A DNA stretch of 64,000 nucleotides. Origin: JBEOJY01 sp040275305 (GTDB lineage Bacteria; Pseudomonadota; Alphaproteobacteria; UBA9219). Numbering within the stretch: position 1 is the first letter of the stretch; every line of letters begins with the position of its first letter. Below, in pieces: positions 9,249 to 18,279 of this stretch. The notes beneath the pieces were generated by a model that was given only the letters and a program-made list of their open reading frames with translations, searched no databases and was not told where the DNA came from. A program made the translations under genes and the position numbers. The stretch is from the NCBI GenBank assembly GCA_040275305.1, contig JBEOJY010000053.1:1-64000 (forward strand). The letters run 5' to 3'.

Positions 9249-10559
9249 ATGCAGCTTACCGGCATGCTTTATGGGGCGCCTCTTCTTAAGATGTATAATT
9301 TTCCAGCGCCCGATGTTTTAGGGCCAGAAGCGGGCGATCAGGAGATAAAGGATTTGCTCACTCGTTGCGGCGAGGTTTTTATCAAGCCTGTGTTTCGTGG
9401 CGGCGTCGGTAAGAAGGGCAAGGCCGGATTGATCGGTCGCGCGAAAGACTTCAAGACGGCACTTAAGGAAAAGGAAAGGCTTTATTTTGCCGAGCACAAG
9501 TTCGGCAACCAGTTGGTGAAGTCGCGCGGCGTGACGTTCGAGGCTGCGGTCCCTGCCAAGTACGAAGTCTACTTCTCGATTAGCGATTCGACGCGCTATC
9601 GCGCTCCGACGATCACCATTTCTTATTGCGGCGGCATGGATATCGAGGATGTCGCGCATGACAAGATCGCGGAGATTCCCTTCGATCCCCTGACGGGCAT
9701 GAAGTCGTTCGTCATCGCGAACGCCTTATCGGATTTGAAAGCGCCGCAAGAGATCGTTTCGCCGCTTGTGCAGCATTTGCCCAAGCTGTGGGATCTTTAT
9801 CATCATTGTGGCATGACGATGCTGGAATTGAATCCAATTCGCATGACGCCGACCAAGTCGGGGGCTCTACTGCCTGTCGCTTGCGATTTCAAGTGCGCGT
9901 TCGATCGTGATGATCCGCGTGTGGCGCGGCTTAAAATATCTCAGGAACTCTTCACGGAAAGCATGTCGGACTTTGAGGAGGAGATTAATTCGTTGCGCAC
10001 CTATCAGGGGCAGAGCGATGTCTATGTTCTGAATCCGAAGGGAACTATTCTTGCGCCGACTTTTGGCGGCGGCGCGAATTCGCTGGTAACCGAACTTTTG
10101 GGCGACGATGCCATTATCTCTACTGATTTTGGCGGCAATCCTCCGTACGAAAAAATGCGAGAGGTCATGCGTATTTGCCTCAAGCATTGGATGGCGCAGA
10201 CAAATGTGCTGTTCATTATCGGCGGCAAAGCCAACAACACAGATATTTTCGTTACGTTTCGCGCGATGGCTGACGCTTTGCGCGATTATGTGGCGGAGCA
10301 TGGGCCGCAGCCGATTTATGTCGTGATCGGGCGCGGCGGGCCAAATCTTGCGCGGGGACTGGTCGCGTTTCGCGACGTGATTGAGGCGATGGGCGTTCCG
10401 TACCGTATCTTCGGTTACGATTCGTCGATGACCGACGTGGTGCGTTACGCGCAGCAAGCCGACAAGTGGATGAAAGCAGGAGGGCGCGACATGATTGCTA
10501 AAAAGCTAGGAATCACATCGGGACAGTCTTCGACTAGCGCGAAGTCCAAGGCGGCATGA
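9249..10559 (+). CDS. aclB: ATP-citrate lyase, ATP-grasp / citrate-binding subunit
   Basis: With its partner downstream this subunit cleaves citrate to oxaloacetate and acetyl-CoA at the cost of ATP. The 436-residue product aligns throughout with the N-terminal third of animal ACLY: FIKPVFRGGVGKKGKAGLIG matches the ATP-grasp entry, LELNPIRMT matches the YLEINPL strand, LNPKGTILAPTFGGGANS the LNPKGRIWTMVAGGGAS loop, and NVLFIIGGKANNTD the ILIIGGSIANFTN segment. The GRGGPN loop replaces RRGGPN. A good GAAGGGAGA ribosome binding site precedes the ATG. The large subunit follows after 61 bases. The aclA/aclB naming follows the bacterial convention; succinyl-CoA synthetase beta is the nearest alternative but lacks the C-terminal citrate-binding part seen here. 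Confidence 0.93.
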   Translation: MQLTGMLYGAPLLKMYNFPAPDVLGPEAGDQEIKDLLTRCGEVFIKPVFRGGVGKKGKAGLIGRAKDFKTALKEKERLYFAEHKFGNQLVKSRGVTFEAAVPAKYEVYFSISDSTRYRAPTITISYCGGMDIEDVAHDKIAEIPFDPLTGMKSFVIANALSDLKAPQEIVSPLVQHLPKLWDLYHHCGMTMLELNPIRMTPTKSGALLPVACDFKCAFDRDDPRVARLKISQELFTESMSDFEEEINSLRTYQGQSDVYVLNPKGTILAPTFGGGANSLVTELLGDDAIISTDFGGNPPYEKMREVMRICLKHWMAQTNVLFIIGGKANNTDIFVTFRAMADALRDYVAEHGPQPIYVVIGRGGPNLARGLVAFRDVIEAMGVPYRIFGYDSSMTDVVRYAQQADKWMKAGGRDMIAKKLGITSGQSSTSAKSKAA

Positions 10560-10620
10560 TTAAGAACGCAATATTTCAGTAAATCATTCTTCGGGGCTGG
10601 CACTGAAAGGATCTATGGTC

Positions 10621-13320
10621 ATGAAAAGAGCAGCGGTGGCGAATTTCAAGTACTTTACGGGTATTCACAATCTTGCCGATATCGCAACCAAGAAGGATAA
10701 AGTCTGCGTTCTTAACATTCTTGGCAACGAATCTCGTGGCGTGACTCCGACAAGCCATGTCTATTCCGGCGGCAATGTCGTGTTCGGTACGTCTCCGGGA
10801 CGGCGCGGCGAGGTTCTGGAGACGAAGATTGGGCCTATTCCCGTTTACAACAATGTGCGCGAAGGGCTTGAAGCCGGGCACACATTTAATGTAGGCGTGG
10901 TCTATCTTCCGCCTGCGGCTGTGCGCGACGGCGTGTTCGAGCTGATCCGCGTCAATCACGATATCGAGAAAATTATTATCCTGACCGAGAAGGTGGCTTT
11001 GCATGACGCGCGCGAAATTCGCGCGATGGCGCAGACACGCGGGATCGACGTGTTTGGTGGCAACAGCCTCGGCGTGGCCGACAGCTGGAACCATGTGCGC
11101 CTTGGCGGCGCTTTGGGGGGAGATAAGCCGGAGGAGTCGTTGCGCAAAGGCTCGGTTGCGATTTATTCCAATTCGGGCAATTTCACGACGACGATCGCGA
11201 CTTATCTGAAGACGGCGGGCTGGGGCACGACGACGAGCATCTCCAGCGGCAAGGATGTTTATATCCATTTTGGTCCGGCGGAGTTCATGTATGCGCTTGG
11301 CAACGATGAGCGCAGCAAGGCGGCTGTGCTTTATGTGGAGCCGGGGGGGTATTACGAGGAGAAGCTGGATATTCCGAAGCCGGTGGTGGCTTGCGTCGTG
11401 GGGCGATGGAAATCGAAACTGACTCGCGCGGTTGGGCATGCTGGCGCTTTGGCTGGCGGCAGCGATAATGCCGAGGCTAAAGAACATTGGTTCATGAAGC
11501 ATTTCGGCGTGACAGGAATTTTTACGCCGGAGAAGCCTATTTTGTCGGCCAAAGGCGCGGTGGTTACAGATGTGTCGCATGTTCCTGCGGCGATGAGCGC
11601 CGTGATGGAGATGAACGGAATCAAGCCTGATTTCGCGCTGGAAGGCGATTTGACGCTTAAGCCATGGTTCGGCAGCAATGCTGGGCTTGATCTGCCGGAA
11701 GACCTCTCTATTCCTCTGGTTACGCCGCTCAAGCCCTATGACGAGCAAATCGCGGCTTTGTCGCGGCAGGTCGGGATGATTTTTCCGCGTCAGACGATGA
11801 AGGATCGTTCTGCGTTTTCGTTCATGGACCCCAAGACGCAGGTGACGCGCGTGAGCGGGGTGTCGGTGCTTGATGCATCGCGGCAGCCGCTGGAATCGAA
11901 TTTGTGCCTTGCGCTGCTACGAGAGTTTAATGACGAGAACGACAATGCGCTGTTCAATTTGGCGTTCGCAGCTTGCGCATATTTGCCGAACGATCCCGCG
12001 ACGATGATGGCGGATATTGCCTGCAAGGTCGGCAATGCGCCGAATTTGGTCGCTGCCGCTGCGTGTTCCGCGATAGGGCCGCAACGTGTCCAAGCGGCGA
12101 TGGAGGCGGCGGATGTTTTGATTGATTTGTTCGCGCCTTCAGGATTGCGCAACGCGGCGGAAGTTTTCGATTTTTCTCTCACCAAGCTTTCGCCTGAGCA
12201 ATTGAACAAGCTGGTCGGCAAGGGAAAATGCGCCAAAGCGCAAGCGATGCTTGCTGCCTATCAAGCGCGCAAGGCACACTCGGCATTCGTCGATTTCGTC
12301 GCTTCGCTGGGCGACAAGGTGACGGCGGATGCCGTGTTGGCTGCGCTGACCACTACGATTGCGTGGGATGCCTTGATGAAGAAGAAGATTTCGCGTGTCA
12401 CAGCGCGGAGTTTTCCTTGGTACGTCATGCTGTGGGGCGCGATTGTCGCGTCTTCGGTCGAGGCGGCGCAGCATAAGTCTGATGCGTTTTGTGGCGTGGC
12501 GGCAACGGAGCTTCTGGCTCAATGGTCGGCGACGGAGATTGCCTATCTGGCCTTGTTCGGGGAGAAGCCTGCGGAGTCCGCGCTGTTCGCGTTTCGCACC
12601 ATGTTGGGGCTGATTATTTCAAATGGGCCGGGAACCATTTCCGCGCAGGGCGCGAAGGGGGCGGTGTCGGCGGATGGTCCGGAGACTCCCGAGCGCGTTC
12701 AGATCAATAAGGGCATGGTCGGGTTCCTGACGCATACCGGTTTCGCGCATGGCGGCAATGGGTTCGAAGGCATTCAGTTTTTGATGGACTGCTTCAAGGC
12801 CGTTAAGCTTGACGATCCGGGCAAGGCTGATCCCAAGCTTGATCTGAAGGCGATGGCGGTCGCTTATGCCAAGTCGTTCAAGGCGGAGAAAGCGGCGCGC
12901 AAGGCGTTGGGCGAGAAGCCGCGCGATATTCCGGGCGTCAATCATCCTGTTTTCAAGGGCAAGGAAGTCAATTTCGATCCGCGCGAAGTATTTATCTCTG
13001 AGCAGTTCAAGGCGCGCGGAGACATTAACGTTTTTCATGACTTCTATCATGAGGTCGTCAAGGCTTTGTTCGAGGCTGGCGCGTCTCCGAATGTGTTCTG
13101 CGTCAACATCGACGCGGTGATCGCGGCGATGCTGCTTAAGCTGATGTGGAAGCGGTATCATAGCGGGACGTTCTCGGAAGACTCTTTGCGCGCTGCGGCA
13201 TTCACGGCGTTCCTGTTCGGACGCATGATCGGCTGCGCAGGCGATATCGACGATCATATCAATCGCGGGCGCAACATGGATATGCGTACGGAGACTTCGC
13301 AATGCGGGTTTGTGTCTTAG
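10621..13320 (+). CDS. aclA: ATP-citrate lyase, CoA-ligase / citrate-synthase-like subunit, long form
   Basis: This 899-residue subunit carries the phosphohistidine and the citryl-CoA lyase site. The N-terminal part is a succinyl-CoA-ligase alpha-like module with VAIYSNSGNFTTTIATYL and the HAGALAGG loop, whose His (about 273) corresponds to the autophosphorylated histidine of ACLY. The C-terminal part is citrate-synthase-like: GVNHPVFKG keeps the catalytic His (about 775) of the ACLY GIGHRVK motif, and FCVNIDAVIAAML keeps the catalytic Asp (about 831). The segment between residues roughly 390 and 640 is longer than in ACLY, giving almost a full citrate-synthase-sized C-terminus. The ATG at 10621 fits the AAAGGA site (9-base spacing) better than the one at 10615 (3 bases). 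The first R1 base follows the stop directly. Confidence 0.92.
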   Translation: MKRAAVANFKYFTGIHNLADIATKKDKVCVLNILGNESRGVTPTSHVYSGGNVVFGTSPGRRGEVLETKIGPIPVYNNVREGLEAGHTFNVGVVYLPPAAVRDGVFELIRVNHDIEKIIILTEKVALHDAREIRAMAQTRGIDVFGGNSLGVADSWNHVRLGGALGGDKPEESLRKGSVAIYSNSGNFTTTIATYLKTAGWGTTTSISSGKDVYIHFGPAEFMYALGNDERSKAAVLYVEPGGYYEEKLDIPKPVVACVVGRWKSKLTRAVGHAGALAGGSDNAEAKEHWFMKHFGVTGIFTPEKPILSAKGAVVTDVSHVPAAMSAVMEMNGIKPDFALEGDLTLKPWFGSNAGLDLPEDLSIPLVTPLKPYDEQIAALSRQVGMIFPRQTMKDRSAFSFMDPKTQVTRVSGVSVLDASRQPLESNLCLALLREFNDENDNALFNLAFAACAYLPNDPATMMADIACKVGNAPNLVAAAACSAIGPQRVQAAMEAADVLIDLFAPSGLRNAAEVFDFSLTKLSPEQLNKLVGKGKCAKAQAMLAAYQARKAHSAFVDFVASLGDKVTADAVLAALTTTIAWDALMKKKISRVTARSFPWYVMLWGAIVASSVEAAQHKSDAFCGVAATELLAQWSATEIAYLALFGEKPAESALFAFRTMLGLIISNGPGTISAQGAKGAVSADGPETPERVQINKGMVGFLTHTGFAHGGNGFEGIQFLMDCFKAVKLDDPGKADPKLDLKAMAVAYAKSFKAEKAARKALGEKPRDIPGVNHPVFKGKEVNFDPREVFISEQFKARGDINVFHDFYHEVVKALFEAGASPNVFCVNIDAVIAAMLLKLMWKRYHSGTFSEDSLRAAAFTAFLFGRMIGCAGDIDDHINRGRNMDMRTETSQCGFVS

Positions 13321-13453
13321 TAGTCTGCTAAAAAACGTTTTGGGAGGCGCTGATGCTCAAAAAAAAAGAAAATGGGATGCCCGCCTTCGCGGGCATGACG
13401 TCTGTTTTTACTGAGAAATACTTCTCCACTCTCGATTGCTTCTCGCAATGACG
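13321..13453. repeat. Palindromic element family R1, copy b (right end replaced by an R3 end)
   Basis: TAGTCTGCTAAAAAACG begins immediately after the aclA stop codon and matches the R1 terminal repeat. The core GGGATGCCCGCCTTCGCGGG is perfect, but the right arm is missing; from about 13432 the sequence reads CGATTGCTTCTCGCAATGAC, which is the end of an R3 repeat. It lies between aclA and icd and is non-coding. Confidence 0.8.
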
Positions 13454-13516
13454 AGGCGTTGAAGGCGTGACAAGTTGATGAGCAGTTCGACTTATAATAT
13501 TGGAAAGGATCGACCT

Positions 13517-14752
13517 ATGCAGAAGATTAAAGTCAAAAATCCGGTGGTGGAGATCGACGGCGATGAGATGACACGGATCATCTGGCAGCTTATTAAGGAC
13601 AAGCTGATTCTTCCTTATCTCGATATCAATCTTGAGTATTACGACCTTGGCATCGAGAGTCGCGACAAGACCGAGGATAAGATCACGGTCGACGCAGCCA
13701 ATGCGATCAAGAAGCATGGCGTCGGCGTGAAATGCGCGACAATCACGCCTGACGAAGCGCGAGTTAAGGAGTTCAACCTTAAAAAGATGTGGAAATCGCC
13801 GAACGGGACTATCCGCAATATTCTGGACGGTACGGTGTTTCGCGAGCCGATCATTTGCAAGAACGTGCCGCGCCTTGTGCCGAACTGGACCGGGCCGATT
13901 GTGATTGGGCGTCATGCGTTCGGCGACCAATATCGCGCGACGGACTTCAAGGTTCCGGGGCCGGGTAAATTGAAGGTCGTGTTTACACCCAAGGATGGCG
14001 GCGCACCGATTGAACACGAGGTGTTCGATTTCCCATCTTCGGGAGTCGCGCTGGCCATGTACAATTTGGATGAGTCGATTCGTGGGTTCGCGCGCGCGTC
14101 GTTCAATTATGGGCTGCAGCGCAACTTTCCAGTTTACCTCTCGACCAAGAACACGATTCTCAAGGCTTATGACGGGCGCTTCAAGGACTTGTTCCAGGAA
14201 GTGTTCGACAAAGAATTCAAGGATACGTTCGCTTCGAAGGGGCTGACCTATGAGCATCGTCTGATTGATGACATGGTGGCTGCTGCGCTGAAGTGGAACG
14301 GGAATTTCGTGTGGGCCTGCAAAAACTATGACGGAGATGTGCAGTCCGACACGGTGGCGCAGGGATTTGGGTCGCTGGGGCTGATGACTTCGGTGCTGAT
14401 GAGTCCCGATGGCAAGACAGTCGAAGCGGAAGCTGCGCATGGCACTGTGACGCGCCATTTCCGCGAGCACCAGAAAGGCAAGGAGACTTCGACGAATCCT
14501 ATCGCGTCGATTTTCGCTTGGACTCGCGGTTTGATCTGTCGCGGCAAATTCGACAACACGCCTGAGTTGATCGAGTTCGCGCAGACGCTGGAAAAAGTTT
14601 GCGTGTCCACGGTCGAAAGCGGGTTTATGACCAAGGATCTTGCTTCGCTGGTTGGGCCGCAACAGAAGTGGCTTAACACGCAGGCCTTCCTTGACAAGAT
14701 TGACGAGAATCTCAAAGCGGCTTTGGCGGGCGGGAAAGCCAAGGCGGCGTAG
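13517..14752 (+). CDS. icd: NADP-dependent isocitrate dehydrogenase (animal/alphaproteobacterial type)
   Basis: The enzyme interconverts isocitrate with 2-oxoglutarate and CO2 using NADP(H). It has 411 residues, the length of the homodimeric type shared with mitochondria. Landmarks are VVEIDGDEMTRIIWQLIKD, KSPNGTIRNILDGTVFREPI (substrate serine and arginine region), LIDDMVAAALKW with the catalytic aspartates, and VEAEAAHGTVTRHFREHQKG, the NADP-binding loop. A longer frame from a TTG at 13475 exists, but the ATG at 13517 has a GGAAAGGA site at the right distance and starts where the family starts. It lies between the citrate lyase subunits and aconitase, with R1 repeats at both junctions, so co-transcription is plausible but not proven. 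Confidence 0.97.
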   Translation: MQKIKVKNPVVEIDGDEMTRIIWQLIKDKLILPYLDINLEYYDLGIESRDKTEDKITVDAANAIKKHGVGVKCATITPDEARVKEFNLKKMWKSPNGTIRNILDGTVFREPIICKNVPRLVPNWTGPIVIGRHAFGDQYRATDFKVPGPGKLKVVFTPKDGGAPIEHEVFDFPSSGVALAMYNLDESIRGFARASFNYGLQRNFPVYLSTKNTILKAYDGRFKDLFQEVFDKEFKDTFASKGLTYEHRLIDDMVAAALKWNGNFVWACKNYDGDVQSDTVAQGFGSLGLMTSVLMSPDGKTVEAEAAHGTVTRHFREHQKGKETSTNPIASIFAWTRGLICRGKFDNTPELIEFAQTLEKVCVSTVESGFMTKDLASLVGPQQKWLNTQAFLDKIDENLKAALAGGKAKAA

Positions 14753-14756
14753 GGAT

Positions 14757-14880
14757 GTTAAAAAAATGGGATGCCTGCCTTTGCGGGTATGACGACGGGG
14801 TTTCGGGAATGTTATTACTGAAATTCCGCCATGCCGATCTTGACTTGTTTCGGGGATTGGTTCCGGTGGGTGTCCCATTT
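14757..14880. repeat. Degenerate palindromic element, family R1, copy c
   Basis: AAAAAATGGGATGCCTGCCT followed by TTGCGGGTATGACG is a mutated R1 core, and GGTGGGTGTCCCATTTG near the end matches the GGCGGGTGTCCCATGTG part of copy d. The terminal repeats are lost. It lies between icd and acnA and overlaps the upstream in-frame extension of acnA, which argues against that extension being coding. Confidence 0.65.
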
Positions 14881-14929
14881 GTTTCTGTTATATAGCTATG
14901 TAGCAATTGCTCGCATCACGGAGGACACT

Positions 14930-17587
14930 ATGGCAGCCGCAGGACAAGACAGCTTGAAGACGCGCCGGACTCTTAAGGTTGGCGCGAGGGCTTACGATTA
15001 TTTCAGCCTTCCGGCTGCGGCGGAGGCTGGCGTTTGCGATGTCACGAAACTTCCTTTTACGTTGCGGATTCTTCTGGAGAATCTTCTGCGCCGCGAGAAT
15101 GGTCGCACGGTGACAGTTGAGGATATCAAGGCTTTTGGCGGATGGCTGGAAGCGAAGCGTTCAGATCGCGAAATCGCGTTCACGCCAGCGCGCGTTTTGA
15201 TGCAGGACTTTACCGGCGTTCCGGCTGTGGTCGATTTGGCGGCGATGCGCGATGCCATGGTTACTGCTGGCGGAGATCCCAACAAGATCAATCCGCTTTC
15301 TCCGGTCGATCTTGTCATTGATCACTCGGTCATGGTCGATCATTTTGGCACGTCTGACGCTTTCAAGAAGAATACCGATCTTGAGTTTCAGCGTAACGGC
15401 GAGCGTTACGAGTTTTTGCGCTGGGGGCAGAGCGCGTTTAATAATTTCCGTGTGGTTCCTCCGGGGACTGGCATTGTTCATCAGGTCAATATCGAGCATC
15501 TCGCCAAAGTGGTGTGGAGCGAGGACGGTCTGGCTTATTTCGATACCGTCGTTGGGACGGACAGCCACACGACGATGGTGAACGGGCTTGGCGTTCTGGG
15601 CTGGGGCGTCGGCGGGATCGAGGCCGAAGCGGCGATGCTTGGGCAGCCGATTTCCATGCTCATTCCGCAAGTGATTGGCGTGCGCTTGAAAGGCAAGATG
15701 CGCGAAGGCACGACTGCAACCGATCTCGTTTTGCGCGTTGTCGAAATTCTGCGCAAGAAGGGCGTGGTGGATAAATTCGTCGAGTTCTTTGGGCCCGCGC
15801 TTGACCACATGTCGTTGCCGGATCGCGCGACAATCGCGAACATGGCTCCTGAATATGGCGCAACTTGCGGATTCTTTCCGATCGACAAGGAGACGATTCG
15901 TTATATGCGCTTCACGGCGCGGCCTGAGGAGCATATCGCGCTCGTTGAGGCTTATGCCAAGGCGCAGGGGATTTGGCGCGACGCTGATACGCCGGAAGCG
16001 TCTTACACGGATGTTTTGGAAGTCGATATCGGCGAGACGGTTTCAAGCCTTGCCGGTCCGAAGCGTCCGCAGGATCTGGTGTTGCTGACCAAAGCTCCGG
16101 CATCTTTCGCTAAGGCTTTGTCCGAGGCTGGCGCGGCTGCCGTTCGCGCGGCCAAGACCGATGCCGGATATGAGCTGCATGACGGCGACGTCGTTATCGC
16201 CGCGATTACCAGCTGCACGAACACATCGAATCCTTCGGTGATGATTGGCGCTGGGTTGTTGGCGAAGAAGGCTGTGGAAAAGGGGCTTAAGAGTAAGCCG
16301 TGGGTTAAGACCTCGATGGGGCCGGGGTCGCAGGTCGTGGCCGATTATTTGCAAGCGGCGAAGCTGCAAGAGCCGCTTGATCAACTTGGATTCAATATCG
16401 TCGGGTTTGGTTGCACGACGTGCATTGGCAATTCGGGGAATTTGATTGCGCCTGTCGCCAAAGCGATAGACGAGGGCAAGCTTGTCGTCACGGCGGTGTG
16501 TTCGTCGAACCGCAATTTCGAAGGGCGCATTCACCCGCAGGTGAAAGCGAATTATCTTGGCTCGCCGATTCTGGTGGTGGCCTACGCCTTGTTTGGAACG
16601 CTGGCCAAGGACATTTTGACGGAACCGCTTGGCGTGGGAAGCTATGGCAAACCTGTGTACCTTAAGGATGTATGGCCGAGCGATGCGGAGATATCGGAGG
16701 CAGTCGGAAAGGCTCTGAAGCCGGAGATGTTCGCCAAGCGTTATGCCGACGTGTTCAAGGGGCCTGAGGCGTGGCAAGCGGTGACAGTCAAGCAAGGCGT
16801 GACTTATAGTTGGCAAGACTTGTCGACCTATGTGCGGTTGCCGCCCTATTTCGTGGGTAAGGCGGCTGCGGCGGCGGATATCAAGGGCGCGAGAGCGCTG
16901 GCTATCCTTGGGGATTCGGTTACGACCGACCATATTTCTCCGGCGGGGTCGATCAAGAAGGACAGCCCTGCGGGCAAATATCTGGTCGCTCATGGGGTTA
17001 CTCCTGCTGATTTCAATCAATATGGGGCGCGGCGGGGCAACCACGAAGTCATGATGCGCGGGACGTTTGCGAATATTCGCATTCGCAACGCTATGGTTCC
17101 CGGCGTCGAGGGCGGCGTGACGAAGCATCAGCCGACGGGCGAGGTCATGTCGATCTATGATGCGGCGATGAAGTATGCGGAGGAGAAGACTCCCTTGATT
17201 GTCATTGCTGGCGCTGAGTATGGCACTGGTTCCAGCCGTGACTGGGCGGCGAAAGGCCCACGTCTATTGGGCGTGCGCGCGGCGGTGGTCGAGAGTTTCG
17301 AGCGTATTCATCGTTCTAACTTGATCGGCATGGGCGTGTTGCCGTTGCAGTTCAAGAATGGCGTGAGCCAGAAGACTTTGAAGCTGGACGGGACGGAGAC
17401 GTTCGATTTGGTTGGGTTAGCTGGCGGCATTACGCCGAAGATGGAGGTTACGCTGGCGATCCATCGCGCGGACGGTTCGAGCGAGAAGGTTCCTTTGCTG
17501 TGCCGGATTGATACGCTTGACGAGGCAGAATACTACAAGGCCGGAGGGATATTGTCCTATGTGCTGGGCAATCTGAAGGCGGCGTGA
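14930..17587 (+). CDS. acnA: Aconitate hydratase A
   Basis: Aconitase isomerises citrate and isocitrate through a 4Fe-4S cluster. The 885-residue product is of the AcnA/IRP1 type: VVGTDSHTTMVNGLGVLGWG, AITSCTNTSNPSVMIGAGLL and GFGCTTCIGNSG supply the three cluster cysteines, and GDSVTTDHISPAGSI and EYGTGSSRDWAAKG form the swivelling C-terminal domain. The start at 14930 follows a clean GGAGG site six bases upstream; the longer frame from 14831 reads through a decayed R1 repeat and adds a hydrophobic stretch not found in the family. It is the last gene of the citrate lyase, icd, acnA run. Confidence 0.98.
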   Translation: MAAAGQDSLKTRRTLKVGARAYDYFSLPAAAEAGVCDVTKLPFTLRILLENLLRRENGRTVTVEDIKAFGGWLEAKRSDREIAFTPARVLMQDFTGVPAVVDLAAMRDAMVTAGGDPNKINPLSPVDLVIDHSVMVDHFGTSDAFKKNTDLEFQRNGERYEFLRWGQSAFNNFRVVPPGTGIVHQVNIEHLAKVVWSEDGLAYFDTVVGTDSHTTMVNGLGVLGWGVGGIEAEAAMLGQPISMLIPQVIGVRLKGKMREGTTATDLVLRVVEILRKKGVVDKFVEFFGPALDHMSLPDRATIANMAPEYGATCGFFPIDKETIRYMRFTARPEEHIALVEAYAKAQGIWRDADTPEASYTDVLEVDIGETVSSLAGPKRPQDLVLLTKAPASFAKALSEAGAAAVRAAKTDAGYELHDGDVVIAAITSCTNTSNPSVMIGAGLLAKKAVEKGLKSKPWVKTSMGPGSQVVADYLQAAKLQEPLDQLGFNIVGFGCTTCIGNSGNLIAPVAKAIDEGKLVVTAVCSSNRNFEGRIHPQVKANYLGSPILVVAYALFGTLAKDILTEPLGVGSYGKPVYLKDVWPSDAEISEAVGKALKPEMFAKRYADVFKGPEAWQAVTVKQGVTYSWQDLSTYVRLPPYFVGKAAAAADIKGARALAILGDSVTTDHISPAGSIKKDSPAGKYLVAHGVTPADFNQYGARRGNHEVMMRGTFANIRIRNAMVPGVEGGVTKHQPTGEVMSIYDAAMKYAEEKTPLIVIAGAEYGTGSSRDWAAKGPRLLGVRAAVVESFERIHRSNLIGMGVLPLQFKNGVSQKTLKLDGTETFDLVGLAGGITPKMEVTLAIHRADGSSEKVPLLCRIDTLDEAEYYKAGGILSYVLGNLKAA

Positions 17588-17683
17588 TCTGGCTCGTTGG
17601 TCGGCCGCTTACGAAGCGTAAAGGATTTTGGGGTAGTGGTTTTCAGGAGCCTATCCCTATCGCATTTCAAGAATAGGGGACGC

Positions 17684-17823
17684 TGTTGCGAGGAGCCTTA
17701 AGGCGATGTGGCAATCCAGAGCCTTCAGCGCTGTTTCTTGTGACTCTGGATCGCTTCCGCCGTCGTTGCTACGCAACTTTGGCGGACAGGTCGCCCCCAA
17801 GGGGGGGGGGGGCTCGCGATGAC
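17684..17823. repeat. Palindromic repeat, family R3, with a 12-G run
   Basis: GTTGCGAGGAGCC, GGCAATCCAGAGCC and GACTCTGGATCGC are the usual R3 landmarks, and CTCGCGATGACAC is the right end. A hairpin GCCCCC-AA-GGGGGG sits inside at about 17793, and the G run continues to 12 residues (17801-17812). The 283 bases between acnA and the next gene hold nothing else that I can recognise. Confidence 0.7.
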
Positions 17824-17870
17824 ACCAACTCTTGAGGTGTTAGTAGGGGTATAGATTTTGGAGGATGGCG

Positions 17871-18191
17871 ATGCGCGTTCGGATTTATAGGCCTGCGAAA
17901 TCGGCGACACAGTCGGGGCGGGCCAAGACGGAATCTTGGGTCATCGAGCCTGTGCAGGAGACGGCGCGGGAGCCTGAGCCGCTGATGGGGTGGCTGGCGT
18001 CGGGGGATACGTTCAGCGGGTTGCAGGGCGTTATGAGGTTCGCAAGCCGCGACGAGGCGGTTGGTTTTGCGCAAAAGCAGGGATGGTCGTATACGGTATC
18101 CGAGCCGTCCGAGCGCAGGGTTAAGCCTCGGAGCAACCTTGAGAATTTCAGGATCGTGCGGCCTCAGGACGAGGAGCGGGCGGGCGGTTAA
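17871..18191 (+). CDS. NADH dehydrogenase accessory subunit, NDUFS4 / ETC complex I family
   Basis: This is the bacterial counterpart of the mitochondrial complex I 18-kDa subunit NDUFS4, a peripheral subunit at the NADH-oxidising arm found in alphaproteobacteria. The 106-residue product starts MRVRIYRPAKSATQSG and has the family pattern WVIEP...PLMGW..SGDT...V.M.F.S..EA..FA...GW.Y.V and ends PRSNLENFR. Of two in-frame ATGs (17865, 17871), the second lies six bases after GGAGG and is preferred. The gene stands alone between acnA and tRNA-Arg; the complex I operon itself is not in the window. A run of 12 G residues lies about 60 bases upstream. Confidence 0.93.
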   Translation: MRVRIYRPAKSATQSGRAKTESWVIEPVQETAREPEPLMGWLASGDTFSGLQGVMRFASRDEAVGFAQKQGWSYTVSEPSERRVKPRSNLENFRIVRPQDEERAGG

Positions 18192-18252
18192 CGATTGTTC
18201 TCGGCTGATGCCTGCCGTTAGATTTCATTAAGTCCTTTCGGCTATCATCTGC

Positions 18253-18258
18253 TATATT
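18253..18258 (+). promoter_or_regulatory. Candidate -10 element for tRNA-Arg
   Basis: TGCTATATT, an extended -10 type hexamer TATATT, lies about 22 bases before the mature tRNA 5' end, a plausible distance. No good -35 hexamer is seen 17 bases upstream (AAGTCC), so the assignment is weak. Confidence 0.3.
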
Positions 18259-18279
18259 CCGCTTTCCTTTCAAGGCGAT

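Noticed and set aside
10576..11748. A 390-codon minus-strand frame opposite the citrate lyase large subunit.
   Set aside because: It overlaps an intact, well-conserved gene and has low-complexity His/Arg composition typical of antisense frames.
13328..14878. A 516-codon minus-strand frame opposite icd.
   Set aside because: icd is certain; the frame runs through R1 repeats at both ends and contains the PAKAGIP reading of the repeat.
16043..17128. A 361-codon minus-strand frame inside acnA.
   Set aside because: It is antisense to highly conserved aconitase motifs and has no family features.
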